The notes under the pieces were generated by a model. The model was not told the DNA's origin, made no database searches, and was given only the letters and a program-made list of their open reading frames with translations. From positions 1 to 22,961 of the forward strand of contig JBKPFU010000137.1 in assembly GCA_046728975.1 (NCBI GenBank): a stretch of DNA of 22,961 nt, written 5' to 3'. This DNA comes from JBKPFU01 sp046728975 (GTDB lineage: Bacteria > Actinomycetota > Thermoleophilia > Gaiellales > Gaiellaceae). Below, piece after piece: positions 8,560 through 14,853 of this stretch (positions are counted from its first letter, which is position 1; every line of letters begins with the position of its first letter). The translations under genes and the position numbers were made by a program.

Positions 8560-9609
8560 ATGGAAGCACCCGTTCCGTGGTCGTGGTACTCGGATCCCGA
8601 GGTGCTGCGCCTCGAGCAAGAGCGCGTGTTCGCGCGGGCGTGGCAGTACGTCGGCCACTCGGGCCAGGTCACGGAGAACGGGACTTATTTCACGTCCTCG
8701 GTCGGCGCGCTTCCCGTCGTCGTCACGCGTGACCGGGAAGGCCGACTGAACGCCTTCGCGAACGTCTGCCGCCACCGCGGCTTCCAGGTTGCGGTCGGGG
8801 AGGGCGCGCGGGAGACGCTGCAGTGCGGCTACCACGCGTGGACGTACGACCTCGACGGCTCGCTCCGCGCGGCGCCTCGCGCCAACCGGGAGCAGGGATT
8901 CGACGCGGACGAGCTCTCGCTCCGGCGCATCCAGGTCGATGCCTGGGGGCCGTTCCTCTTCGCCAATCCGGACCTCGGGGCGCCGCCGCTTGCCGACACG
9001 CTCCGCGACCTCCCGGAGCAGGTCGTCGCAGTGGGAATCGACGTCGACGGGCTGGAGTTTCGCCTGCGGTCCGAGTTCTCGGTGGACGCGAACTGGAAGA
9101 TCGTCTGCGAGAACTTCCTCGAGTGCTACCACTGCGCGGTCGCGCACCCGGGCTTTACCGGCCTGGTCGACGTCGCGCCCGATTCCTACCGGCTCGAGAT
9201 CGGCGAGACCTTCTCGAGCCAGCGCGGCCCGCTGCGCGAGAACGGTCGCGCGGCGTACGACGCGGCCGGCGAGGTCGGTCACAGCCAGTTCCACTTCATC
9301 TGGCCGAGCACCGGGATCAACATCTTCCCCGGTAAGCCGAACCTCTCGATCGGGCCGATGATCCCCGCGGGGCCCGCCCGCACCGATCGCTTCCTGGACT
9401 ACTTCTTTGGACAGGGCGTCGACCGGGCCTGGGTTGACGAGCTGCTCGCGTTCGACGACCAGATCGGCCGCGAGGACCGCGCCCTCGTCGAGGGCGTCCA
9501 GCGCGGCGTCTCGGCCGGTGCGATCGAGCGCGGCAAGCTACTCGCGGAAAGCGAGCAGCTCGTCGCGGACTTCCAGCGGCGGGTCGTCGCCGCGCTGGCG
9601 TCCGACTAG
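8560..9609 (+). CDS. Rieske non-heme iron oxygenase, large subunit, quaternary-amine-oxygenase-like
   Basis: The 349-aa product has a complete Rieske [2Fe-2S] motif (C70-x-H72 ... C89-x2-H92) and a catalytic domain with mononuclear iron ligands H191 and H196 in NFLECYHCAVAHPG. D306 is the likely third ligand. The bridging position between the two iron sites, Asp in naphthalene-type dioxygenases, is Glu188 here. This Glu occurs in the carnitine monooxygenase (CntA), glycine-betaine demethylase and choline monooxygenase branch. The reaction would be O2-dependent hydroxylation or N-dealkylation, with electrons from a reductase not encoded here. It starts 28 bases after the permease gene, so it probably belongs to that operon and may act on the imported compound (inference). 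No clear Shine-Dalgarno precedes ATG 8560. Its stop overlaps the stop of the converging gene. Confidence 0.9.
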   Translation: MEAPVPWSWYSDPEVLRLEQERVFARAWQYVGHSGQVTENGTYFTSSVGALPVVVTRDREGRLNAFANVCRHRGFQVAVGEGARETLQCGYHAWTYDLDGSLRAAPRANREQGFDADELSLRRIQVDAWGPFLFANPDLGAPPLADTLRDLPEQVVAVGIDVDGLEFRLRSEFSVDANWKIVCENFLECYHCAVAHPGFTGLVDVAPDSYRLEIGETFSSQRGPLRENGRAAYDAAGEVGHSQFHFIWPSTGINIFPGKPNLSIGPMIPAGPARTDRFLDYFFGQGVDRAWVDELLAFDDQIGREDRALVEGVQRGVSAGAIERGKLLAESEQLVADFQRRVVAALASD

Positions 9610-9992
9610 ATCAACCAGCCGATGATCGTGGCGAAGATCGAGGCGCTCGGTGGGTTCCTGACCCCCTGCCGCGCGATCCGGATCGCGGCGCAGGCGCCGT
9701 TGTCGCGCACCTGCGCCTGAGCCCCGAACGTCGTGCCGGTCGGTACGCGCGAATCGATGTTGGTCCAGGTGCCCTGGAACACGTCCGCGGTCGAGGCCGC
9801 CAAACACGCATCGCCGACGTAGTTCGCCGCAATCTCGTTCCGGAGAAACCGCACCTGCCTCTGCAGCAGCTTCACCTGGCTCTGCAGCGCCCTGAATTGC
9901 CTGAGCGTGGGAGCTCTCGCGGCCGACAACGTGGGAGCGGTGACGAAGGCCAGCATCGCCAGCGCGACAATGACCAGCAAACCCCTCTTCAT
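9606..9992 (-). CDS. Small secreted coiled-coil protein
   Basis: The frame is open further upstream, but ATG 9992 is clearly the start: AGGAGG lies just before it on the minus strand, and the protein then begins with a signal peptide (MKRGLLVIVALAMLAFVTA, probable cleavage near residue 26). The mature part opens with a short coiled coil (residues ~28-53, heptad-like LRQFRALQSQVKLLQRQV). It ends in a ~70-residue region with two Cys (DACLA and GACAA) that may form a disulfide. The total is 128 aa. I do not recognise a named family. It lies 46 bases after rsgA on the same strand and may be co-transcribed with it. Its TAG overlaps the convergent Rieske gene stop, leaving no room for a terminator between them. 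Confidence 0.75.
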   Translation of the reverse strand: MKRGLLVIVALAMLAFVTAPTLSAARAPTLRQFRALQSQVKLLQRQVRFLRNEIAANYVGDACLAASTADVFQGTWTNIDSRVPTGTTFGAQAQVRDNGACAAIRIARQGVRNPPSASIFATIIGWLI

Positions 9993-10038
9993 CCGAAACC
10001 TCCTGGTCGCGAAGTTCGAGGAGCGTACCGCCCGCGTT

Positions 10039-11085
10039 TCACCTCCGCCGGACCCGTTGCGTCCTGCGCCGCCGCCGTTCCTGGCGCCGGATCTGCTGCC
10101 CGTACTCGGCCCGCAGCCGCTGGTCGAGCCTGCGGGCGAGCCGCTCTTGCTCGCGCTCGAGCTTGCGAAAGCTCTCGAGGCGCGAGCGCGGGAGGTCGCC
10201 GGAGGCGATCGCCGCGCGGACTGCGCAGCCGGGCTCGCGCTCGTGGGCGCAATCGTTGAAGCGGCACCGTGCGGCGATGGCGGCGATGTCGTCGAACGCC
10301 TGCTCCAGCCCCTCGCCCGACTCCCACAGCTGGAGCTCGCGCAGCCCGGGCGTGTCCAGGATGAGCCCGCCGCCCGGAAGCGCCACGAGTTCTCGATGCG
10401 TCGTCGTGTGCCGACCGCGTCCGTCGCGTCGCACGTCGTTCGTGGCGAGAAGCTCGCGGCCCGCAAGGCGGTTGACGAGGGTGGACTTGCCGACGCCCGA
10501 CGAGCCGAGGAGCGCGACCGTTCGGTTGCGCTCGAAGTACGGCTCCAGCTCGTCGAGGCCCGCGCCGCTGACGCTGCTGACCGCGTGGACGGCCACCCCG
10601 AGCGAGACCGCCTCCACCGCGGCGAGGTCGCCTGCCGGATCGTCGGCGACGTCGAGCTTCGTGACGACGATCACCGGCTGCGCGCCGCTGTCCCACGCGG
10701 CGGTGAGATAACGCTCGAGCCGGCGTGGGTTGAGGTCGCGGCCGAAGGCTGTCACCGCGAAGACCGTGTCCACGTTCGCTGCCAGCACCTGCTCGACGGT
10801 CGGCGCCCATGGCTCCTTGCGCGAGAACGAGGTCGTCCGCGGCAGGACGGCTGCGATCGTGCCCGGCTTCCGGACCGCGACCCAGTCGCCGACGACGGCC
10901 TTCTCGCCGGCGTGGCGGAGCTTGCCGGCAAGGCCGGCGCGCGTCTCGCCGTCGTCGCCGTAGAGGACGTACTCGGATCGGTGCTCGACCGCAACGCGGG
11001 CGGGGACGAGGCCGCCGTCTCGGTATTGCTGAAACTCGGTTTCGCGCTCCGGCGTCCAGCCGAAGCGCACGAGCTGCTCGTGCAA
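10039..11085 (-). CDS. rsgA: Ribosome small-subunit-dependent GTPase A
   Basis: RsgA (YjeQ/EngC) is a cytoplasmic GTPase that checks late maturation of the 30S subunit. The 348-aa protein shows the family's circularly permuted G motifs: G4 TKLD at 142-145, then P-loop GSSGVGKS at 194-201, the GRGRHTTT switch at 222-229 and DTPG at 244-247. The zinc-binding segment with C274, C279, H281 and C287 follows. An N-terminal OB-like region covers ~30-100, and a strongly basic tail (many Arg, ~305-348) probably contacts rRNA. The start is TTG 11085, preceded by AAAGGAT; a nearby ATG is out of frame. A 17-codon ORF with a much better Shine-Dalgarno lies just upstream on the same strand. Confidence 0.96.
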   Translation of the reverse strand: MHEQLVRFGWTPERETEFQQYRDGGLVPARVAVEHRSEYVLYGDDGETRAGLAGKLRHAGEKAVVGDWVAVRKPGTIAAVLPRTTSFSRKEPWAPTVEQVLAANVDTVFAVTAFGRDLNPRRLERYLTAAWDSGAQPVIVVTKLDVADDPAGDLAAVEAVSLGVAVHAVSSVSGAGLDELEPYFERNRTVALLGSSGVGKSTLVNRLAGRELLATNDVRRDGRGRHTTTHRELVALPGGGLILDTPGLRELQLWESGEGLEQAFDDIAAIAARCRFNDCAHEREPGCAVRAAIASGDLPRSRLESFRKLEREQERLARRLDQRLRAEYGQQIRRQERRRRRTQRVRRR

Positions 11086-11126
11086 CTGATCATCCTTTCG
11101 CGAGTGAGGGGTGTTTTACGAACGCC

Positions 11127-11180
11127 TCAGTCGCGCGGAATGCCGCGGCGACCGAGGGAGTTCAAGCGCTCTTTTTGCAT
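11127..11180 (-). CDS. Possible 17-codon leader peptide or microprotein
   Basis: On the minus strand, AAGGAGGTG (11193-11185) precedes ATG 11180 at ideal spacing. This is one of the strongest ribosome-binding sites in the window. The ORF encodes MQKERLNSLGRRGIPRD and stops at TGA 11129-11127, 41 bases before the rsgA TTG start. It is basic, with no membrane segment or signal peptide. It might be a leader that controls entry to rsgA by coupling or attenuation, or a stand-alone microprotein. I recognise no known family. The Shine-Dalgarno is the main evidence. Confidence 0.45.
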   Translation of the reverse strand: MQKERLNSLGRRGIPRD

Positions 11181-11221
11181 TGCGCACCTCCTTGGTCGCC
11201 TGCGTGCCGGCCCAGCGTAGG

Positions 11222-11905
11222 TCACCGGCCCGGCGGACGCAAGGTCGCGAAGGGATCCGTCACCTCCAGCTGCCGCGACCGGAAACGGAAGACCGCGGCG
11301 GGCCGACCTCCGGCGCGGCCCGGGTCGCGTCGCTCACCGGTCGGCTCGAGGACGCCGCGGCGGAGCAGGACCCGCTGGAGGTTCGTCGCCGAGACGTCGT
11401 GGCCGAGCGCGGCCGCGTACAGCACTCTCAGCTCGGAGATCGTGAACGTCTCCGGGGCCAGCGCGAAGCCGAGGTTCGTGTAGGAGAGCTTCGCGCGGAG
11501 GCGCTCGCGCCCCGCCAGCGTGATCGCGTGGTGGTCGAAGGCGAGCTCCGGCAGGTGCGGGACGGGATGCCAGCGAGTGTCCTCCGGCAGTGCGGGATCG
11601 ACGCCGACCGGCACAAGGCCGAGATACGCGGTGGCGAGCTCCCAGGCCCGCGGGTTGCGCTCGGGCTCGCTCCTGGTCTCCAGCTGCTCGAGGTGCGACA
11701 GCTCGCGCACGTCGACCTTGGCCGCGAGGTGGCGCCGGATCGACTCCTCGAGCGTCTCGCCGGGCTCCAAGTAGCCGCCGGGGAGGGACCACGCGCCGAG
11801 GAAGGGCTCCTTCGCGCGTTGCCAGAGCAGGACCTGGAGCTTTCCGTCGCGGACCTGGAGGACGACCGCGAGGCTGACATGGGCGGGAGTGGTAGACTTC
11901 GGCAC
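11222..11905 (-). CDS. nrtR: NrtR-like Nudix-domain transcriptional regulator
   Basis: The product (227 aa, GTG start 11905 with GAGAGG upstream) has an N-terminal Nudix fold (~9-130) with LPGGYLEPGE and LEQL...RNPR segments, plus a C-terminal winged helix (~152-208: FTISELRVLY, TNLQRVLLRRGVLEPTG, then a GRPAAVFRF end). This is the architecture of NrtR regulators, which sense ADP-ribose and control NAD synthesis or salvage. The catalytic Nudix signature is broken: the two metal-binding Glu of REUxEE are Ala62 and Lys63, and His59 replaces the first Glu. A ligand-binding rather than hydrolytic role is therefore likely. It is transcribed away from a NiaP-like transporter across 42 bases, fitting local regulation. 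Alternative: another Nudix/HTH sensor with a different ligand. Confidence 0.78.
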   Translation of the reverse strand: MPKSTTPAHVSLAVVLQVRDGKLQVLLWQRAKEPFLGAWSLPGGYLEPGETLEESIRRHLAAKVDVRELSHLEQLETRSEPERNPRAWELATAYLGLVPVGVDPALPEDTRWHPVPHLPELAFDHHAITLAGRERLRAKLSYTNLGFALAPETFTISELRVLYAAALGHDVSATNLQRVLLRRGVLEPTGERRDPGRAGGRPAAVFRFRSRQLEVTDPFATLRPPGR

Positions 11906-11906
11906 C

Positions 11907-11931
11907 GGTTTTAGCCTCTCAGTCGAAAACC
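11907..11931. promoter_or_regulatory. Inverted repeat between nrtR-like and niaP-like genes, candidate operator
   Basis: GGTTTT (11907-11912) and AAAACC (11926-11931) form 6-bp arms separated by 13 bases, inside the 42-base region between the two divergent starts. Regulators of the NrtR type bind palindromes of about this length in such positions. The site would overlap both promoters. The arms are short and I cannot match them to a known consensus. Confidence 0.35.
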
Positions 11932-11947
11932 TTAGCGAAGGAGGAGC

Positions 11948-13288
11948 ATGACGGTCGTCGAGGCGACCCCCCGGCTCGCCCAGCGCGATGTCGAGGAGGT
12001 TCTACGCGAGGGCGGGTTCTCGCACTTTCACCGCAAGGCGGTGCTCGTCACCGGCGCGGCGTGGATGTTCGTGGCGATGGAGATCCTGCTCGTCGGCTTC
12101 GTGCAGACGATCTTTGCGGCCGAGTGGAACCTGAACGGGACGTGGCAGGGCCTGATCAACAGCGCGGCGCTCGCGGGCTCACTCTGCGGCAGCCTCGTTC
12201 TCGGACGGCTCGCCGACCGGATCGGCCGCCGAGCGATCTTCCAGTACGCGATCCTCTGGTACGCGGTCTTCACGGCCCTGACTGCGGTGGCATGGGGGCC
12301 GTGGTCGGTAATGACGCTCCGTTTCCTGGCCGGCCTCGGCCTGGGCGGCATGCTCGTTGTCGACCCGTCGATGCTCGCCGAGTACGCGCCGCCGCAGCGC
12401 CGCGGTCGGATGCTCGTGTTCCTCGATTTCTGGTGGCCGATCGGGCTTCTGCTCGCGACGGGGCTCTCGTGGATCTTCATCGGCCACTCGGTCGGCGGCC
12501 ACAACGCGTGGCGCTGGCTCTTCCTAACCGCTTCGTTCCCGGCCTTCATGGCCTTCGTCGTCCGGCGGACGCTGCCCGAGAGCCCTTACTTCCTCGCTCG
12601 CACCGGCCGGCACGAGGAGGCAGCGGAAGTGCTTGGCGAGATCACGGGCACGCAAGTCGATCCCGCCGAGCTCGACGCGCCCGAGCAGCCGAAGTCGTCG
12701 GTGCGCGAGCTGTTTACGCGAGCGCTGGCGCGGACGGACGCGGTGATGATCGGCGTCTGGGTCGCGCTCAACATCTCCTACTACGGGCTGTTCCTCTGGC
12801 TGCCGTTCGTCCTCAACGGCGACAAGTTCTCGATCGACATCTACCTACTGCTGGCCCTGTCGGCGCTTTCGCAGTTTCCCGGTTACGCGGCAGCGATCTG
12901 GCTCGTGGACAAGATCGGGCGCAAGCCGACGCTCGCGTCGTTCCTTCTGCTGGGCGGGGTGAGCGGCTACGCCTTCGCCGGCGCCGACTCCGCCGCCGTC
13001 TACGTGATCTCGCTCTTCTTCGTCGGCTTCTTCAACCTCGGGGCCTGGGGCGCGCTCTACCCGTACACCTCGGAGAGCTTTCCGACCCGGGTGCGGGGAT
13101 CGGCGTTCGGGATGCTCGAGGGCGTCGGCAAGGGCGCCGCGATCGCGGGGCCATACATCTTCGGGAACCTGAAGGACGCGACCGGCGGCACGTTCTGGCC
13201 GCTCACCTTCATTGCGCTGGTGATGGCGGTGGGAGGCCTGATCGTCGCTGGGCTCGGCCGCGAGACCCGCGGGCAGAAGCTCCTCTGA
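11948..13288 (+). CDS. MFS transporter, NiaP-like (possible niacin transporter)
   Basis: ATG 11948 follows GAAGGAGGAG. The 446-aa protein has about 12 membrane segments and the MFS loop motif GRLADRIGRRAIF after segment 2. It resembles the NiaP branch of the sugar-porter group in several blocks: SYYGLFLWLPFV, FPGYAAAIWLVDKIGRK and FFNLGAWGALYPYTSESFPT. NiaP proteins import nicotinate. The neighbouring, divergent NrtR-like regulator, whose family controls NAD salvage genes, strengthens this reading, but a sugar or aromatic-acid substrate cannot be excluded. The C-terminus reads GRETRGQKLL. The same DNA end reappears 192 bases downstream in a decayed copy. Confidence 0.85.
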   Translation: MTVVEATPRLAQRDVEEVLREGGFSHFHRKAVLVTGAAWMFVAMEILLVGFVQTIFAAEWNLNGTWQGLINSAALAGSLCGSLVLGRLADRIGRRAIFQYAILWYAVFTALTAVAWGPWSVMTLRFLAGLGLGGMLVVDPSMLAEYAPPQRRGRMLVFLDFWWPIGLLLATGLSWIFIGHSVGGHNAWRWLFLTASFPAFMAFVVRRTLPESPYFLARTGRHEEAAEVLGEITGTQVDPAELDAPEQPKSSVRELFTRALARTDAVMIGVWVALNISYYGLFLWLPFVLNGDKFSIDIYLLLALSALSQFPGYAAAIWLVDKIGRKPTLASFLLLGGVSGYAFAGADSAAVYVISLFFVGFFNLGAWGALYPYTSESFPTRVRGSAFGMLEGVGKGAAIAGPYIFGNLKDATGGTFWPLTFIALVMAVGGLIVAGLGRETRGQKLL

Positions 13289-13351
13289 CGGGTCGGAAGC
13301 AAGAACACGGTTCGACCGGTCAGTTCAGGCGGCCGCGCGGCAAATGCGGAC

Positions 13352-13378
13352 GGCCACGCCGGCAAAGCCGGCATGGCC
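13352..13378. repeat. Intergenic hairpin 1
   Basis: GGCCA-C-GCCGGC pairs with GCCGGC-A-TGGCC around an AAA loop, giving an 11-bp stem with one mismatch. It is the first of three hairpins in the 200 bases after the MFS gene. It may act as a terminator-like structure, although no T run follows. Confidence 0.6.
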
Positions 13379-13385
13379 TTCAGTC

Positions 13386-13403
13386 GGCATCGCAAGCGAT
13401 GCC
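13386..13403. repeat. Intergenic hairpin 2
   Basis: GGCATCGCAAGCGATGCC is a perfect 8-bp stem with a two-base AA apex. It shares the pattern GGCnnCGCAAGCGnnGCC with hairpin 3 at 13425-13442. The two variable positions differ in a compensated way (AT in place of GC on both arms). Confidence 0.65.
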
Positions 13404-13412
13404 TTGGCGCGC

Positions 13413-13480
13413 GGCCTGATGGTCGGCGCCGCAAGCGGCGCCTGGGCGGCCGCGAGACCCGCGGGCAGAAGCTGCTCTAA
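13413..13480 (+). pseudogene. Decayed duplicate of the MFS gene 3' end
   Basis: Bases 13448-13480 repeat the last 33 bases of the MFS gene (13256-13288) with two mismatches. They again encode GRETRGQKLL and end in TAA instead of TGA. Upstream, 13413-13425 matches 13235-13247 (GGCCTGATnGTCG), but 16 bases (13426-13441) that make up nearly all of hairpin 3 are inserted before the match resumes at CTGGGC. Similarity seems to extend weakly back to about 13378 (CCTTCA). No start or complete frame remains. This is the tail of a lost paralogue or a partial duplication. Confidence 0.7.
13425..13442. repeat. Intergenic hairpin 3, inserted in the duplicated MFS end
   Basis: GGCGCCGCAAGCGGCGCC is a perfect 8-bp stem with an AA apex. 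Compared with the intact MFS gene, 16 of its 18 bases are extra sequence between GTCG and CTGGGC, so it looks like a discrete insertion. It matches hairpin 2 at all but two compensated positions. Confidence 0.7.
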
Positions 13481-13488
13481 AGGGGAGC

Positions 13489-13743
13489 TCAGCCGCCCGC
13501 GATCGCCGCGACGACGCGAACGGTTTCGTCGCCAAGCGGTGTCGCGAGGCCGTCGCGATCGCGCATGTCGACGCCGTCGACGAACACGTTCACGAGCGGG
13601 CGCAACCGGCCCTGCTCGTCGAAGAGCAGATCGGCGATCGGAAGCTCGCGCAGGGCCGTCTCCACGTTCTCGGCCTTTGTCTCGAACTCGTTGCGGCCCC
13701 CCGCCTGCGTCGCCAGCAGCGACGGCAAGAGCACGACGGCCAT
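13489..13743 (-). CDS. MoaD/ThiS-family ubiquitin-like sulfur carrier
   Basis: The 84-aa product starts at ATG 13743 and ends in the Gly-Gly tail (VRVVAAIAGG) that MoaD, ThiS and related carriers need for activation and thiocarboxylation. Other beta-grasp features are an N-terminal strand (AVVLLPSLL), a central helix (NVETALREL), VNVFVDGVDM and the PLGDETV turn. Its start overlaps the stop of the beta-propeller gene as TGATG, indicating translational coupling. The frame is open further upstream, but that extension lies inside the propeller gene. No E1-like activating enzyme or molybdopterin/thiamine genes are in the window, so the pathway is unknown. The protein may serve molybdopterin, thiamine, cysteine synthesis or protein modification. 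Confidence 0.85.
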   Translation of the reverse strand: MAVVLLPSLLATQAGGRNEFETKAENVETALRELPIADLLFDEQGRLRPLVNVFVDGVDMRDRDGLATPLGDETVRVVAAIAGG

Positions 13744-14795
13744 CAGGCCACTTCGACCGAAAGGACCGGCGGCAGTTGCCGCGCCGCCTCCGTCCATTGC
13801 CCGTCCCCGAGCGCGAAGACGGATCCGCTCTGCGTGCCGAAGTAGACGCCACCGTCGTCGAACGCCATCGACTCGCGCATGACGGCCGCGAAGGCAGGCT
13901 CCGGAAGCCCGTCCGAATGGAGCTGCCACGATTTTCCGCCGTCGTCGGTGCGGTAGACGCCGAGCCGGCCGTCGGGGGTGATGCGGCTCTCCGCGCCCTT
14001 CTCGGGGATGACGTATGCGACATCCGGGTTGCCGGGATCGAGCGCGATCGGGAAGCCGAAGCCGCTCGGCAACCCGTTGCGGTCGAGGCGCTCCCAGCTC
14101 TGACCGCGATCATCGGAGCGGTAGACGCCGCAATGGTTCTGCTGCCAGAGCCGCTCGGGCTGTGCCGGGTGCAGGAGCACCTTGTGCACGCACTGCCCGA
14201 GCTCGGGGGACGGGTCGGGCAGGAAGTCGGCCGCAGTCCCTTTGTTTCTCGGCTGCCAGGTCTCGCCGCCGTCGTCACTGCGGAAGACGCCGGCGGCGGA
14301 GATCCCGACGTAGATCCGGTTCGGCTCGGACGGGTCCGGCTGGATCGAGTGCAGGCACATTCCTCCTGCTCCCGGGTTCCACTGGTCACGCGTCGAATGC
14401 TCGACGATCCCCTTCACGGGCTCGAAGGTGGACCCGCCGTCCTCGGAGCGGAAGAGCACCCCGGGGGCGCCGCCGAGCCAGAGCACGTCAGGCTGCGACT
14501 CGTGGCCGGGCTCCAGGTGCCAGAGCTTCTCGAGCGTCAGGTCGTGCTCTTCCGGCAGCCCGATCCCTTCGATCCGGTCCCAGGTCGTACCCTCGTCCTT
14601 CGAGCGATGGAGCGTCCCGCCGTAGACGAAGTTGTTGGCGCACGCGTACCAGGTCCCGTCCCGCGGATCGACCGTCGCGTGGAAGACCTCCCAACCCTCG
14701 AGCGTGGGGCCCTCGACCCGCCAAGCGCCGTCGCCGTCCCCGCGCCGAACCAGAAAGAGTCCCTTGCGGGTCCCCGCAAGTATCACGTCGGCCAT
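13743..14795 (-). CDS. BNR/sialidase-like beta-propeller protein
   Basis: The 350-aa product (ATG 14795) has five Asp-box (BNR) motifs of the SxDxGxTW type: SKDEGTTW at 65-72, SEDGGSTF at 117-124, SDDGGETW at 173-180, SDDRGQSW at 227-234 and TDDGGKSW at 283-290. These mark blades of a propeller as in sialidases and VPS10/photosystem-assembly-type proteins. There is no signal peptide or membrane segment, so it is probably cytoplasmic. I see no clear sialidase catalytic set, and enzymatic activity should not be assumed. A longer reading from 14996 would run into the divergent gene and is rejected. No good Shine-Dalgarno precedes the ATG. Coupling to the sulfur-carrier gene suggests a shared function. 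Confidence 0.85.
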   Translation of the reverse strand: MADVILAGTRKGLFLVRRGDGDGAWRVEGPTLEGWEVFHATVDPRDGTWYACANNFVYGGTLHRSKDEGTTWDRIEGIGLPEEHDLTLEKLWHLEPGHESQPDVLWLGGAPGVLFRSEDGGSTFEPVKGIVEHSTRDQWNPGAGGMCLHSIQPDPSEPNRIYVGISAAGVFRSDDGGETWQPRNKGTAADFLPDPSPELGQCVHKVLLHPAQPERLWQQNHCGVYRSDDRGQSWERLDRNGLPSGFGFPIALDPGNPDVAYVIPEKGAESRITPDGRLGVYRTDDGGKSWQLHSDGLPEPAFAAVMRESMAFDDGGVYFGTQSGSVFALGDGQWTEAARQLPPVLSVEVA

Positions 14796-14803
14796 CGGGG
14801 GAA

Positions 14804-14826
14804 GAACGTACCTGTTCGGCACGTTC
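14804..14826. promoter_or_regulatory. Inverted repeat in divergent promoter region
   Basis: GAACGT (14804-14809) and ACGTTC (14821-14826) face each other across 11 bases in the 58-base gap between the propeller gene and the PPOX gene. It is a possible operator. A related palindrome GGAACGTTCC occurs at 6321-6330. The arms are short, so chance is possible. Confidence 0.28.
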
Positions 14827-14853
14827 CAAGAGGCGGCTAACGAAGGAGGCCGT

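Noticed and set aside
9993..10466. Upstream extension of the secreted coiled-coil gene
   Set aside because: It overlaps rsgA, while ATG 9992 has an ideal Shine-Dalgarno and is followed directly by a signal peptide.
13300..13330. Possible tRNA T-loop (GGTTCGACC)
   Set aside because: No surrounding cloverleaf arms or acceptor stem can be formed.
12061..13419. 452-codon plus-strand frame overlapping the MFS gene
   Set aside because: Out of frame with the transporter, which has the full membrane pattern. The product is Arg-rich with no domains.
13352..13442. CRISPR-like array from the three hairpins
   Set aside because: The units differ, spacing is irregular and there are no spacers of constant length or cas genes.
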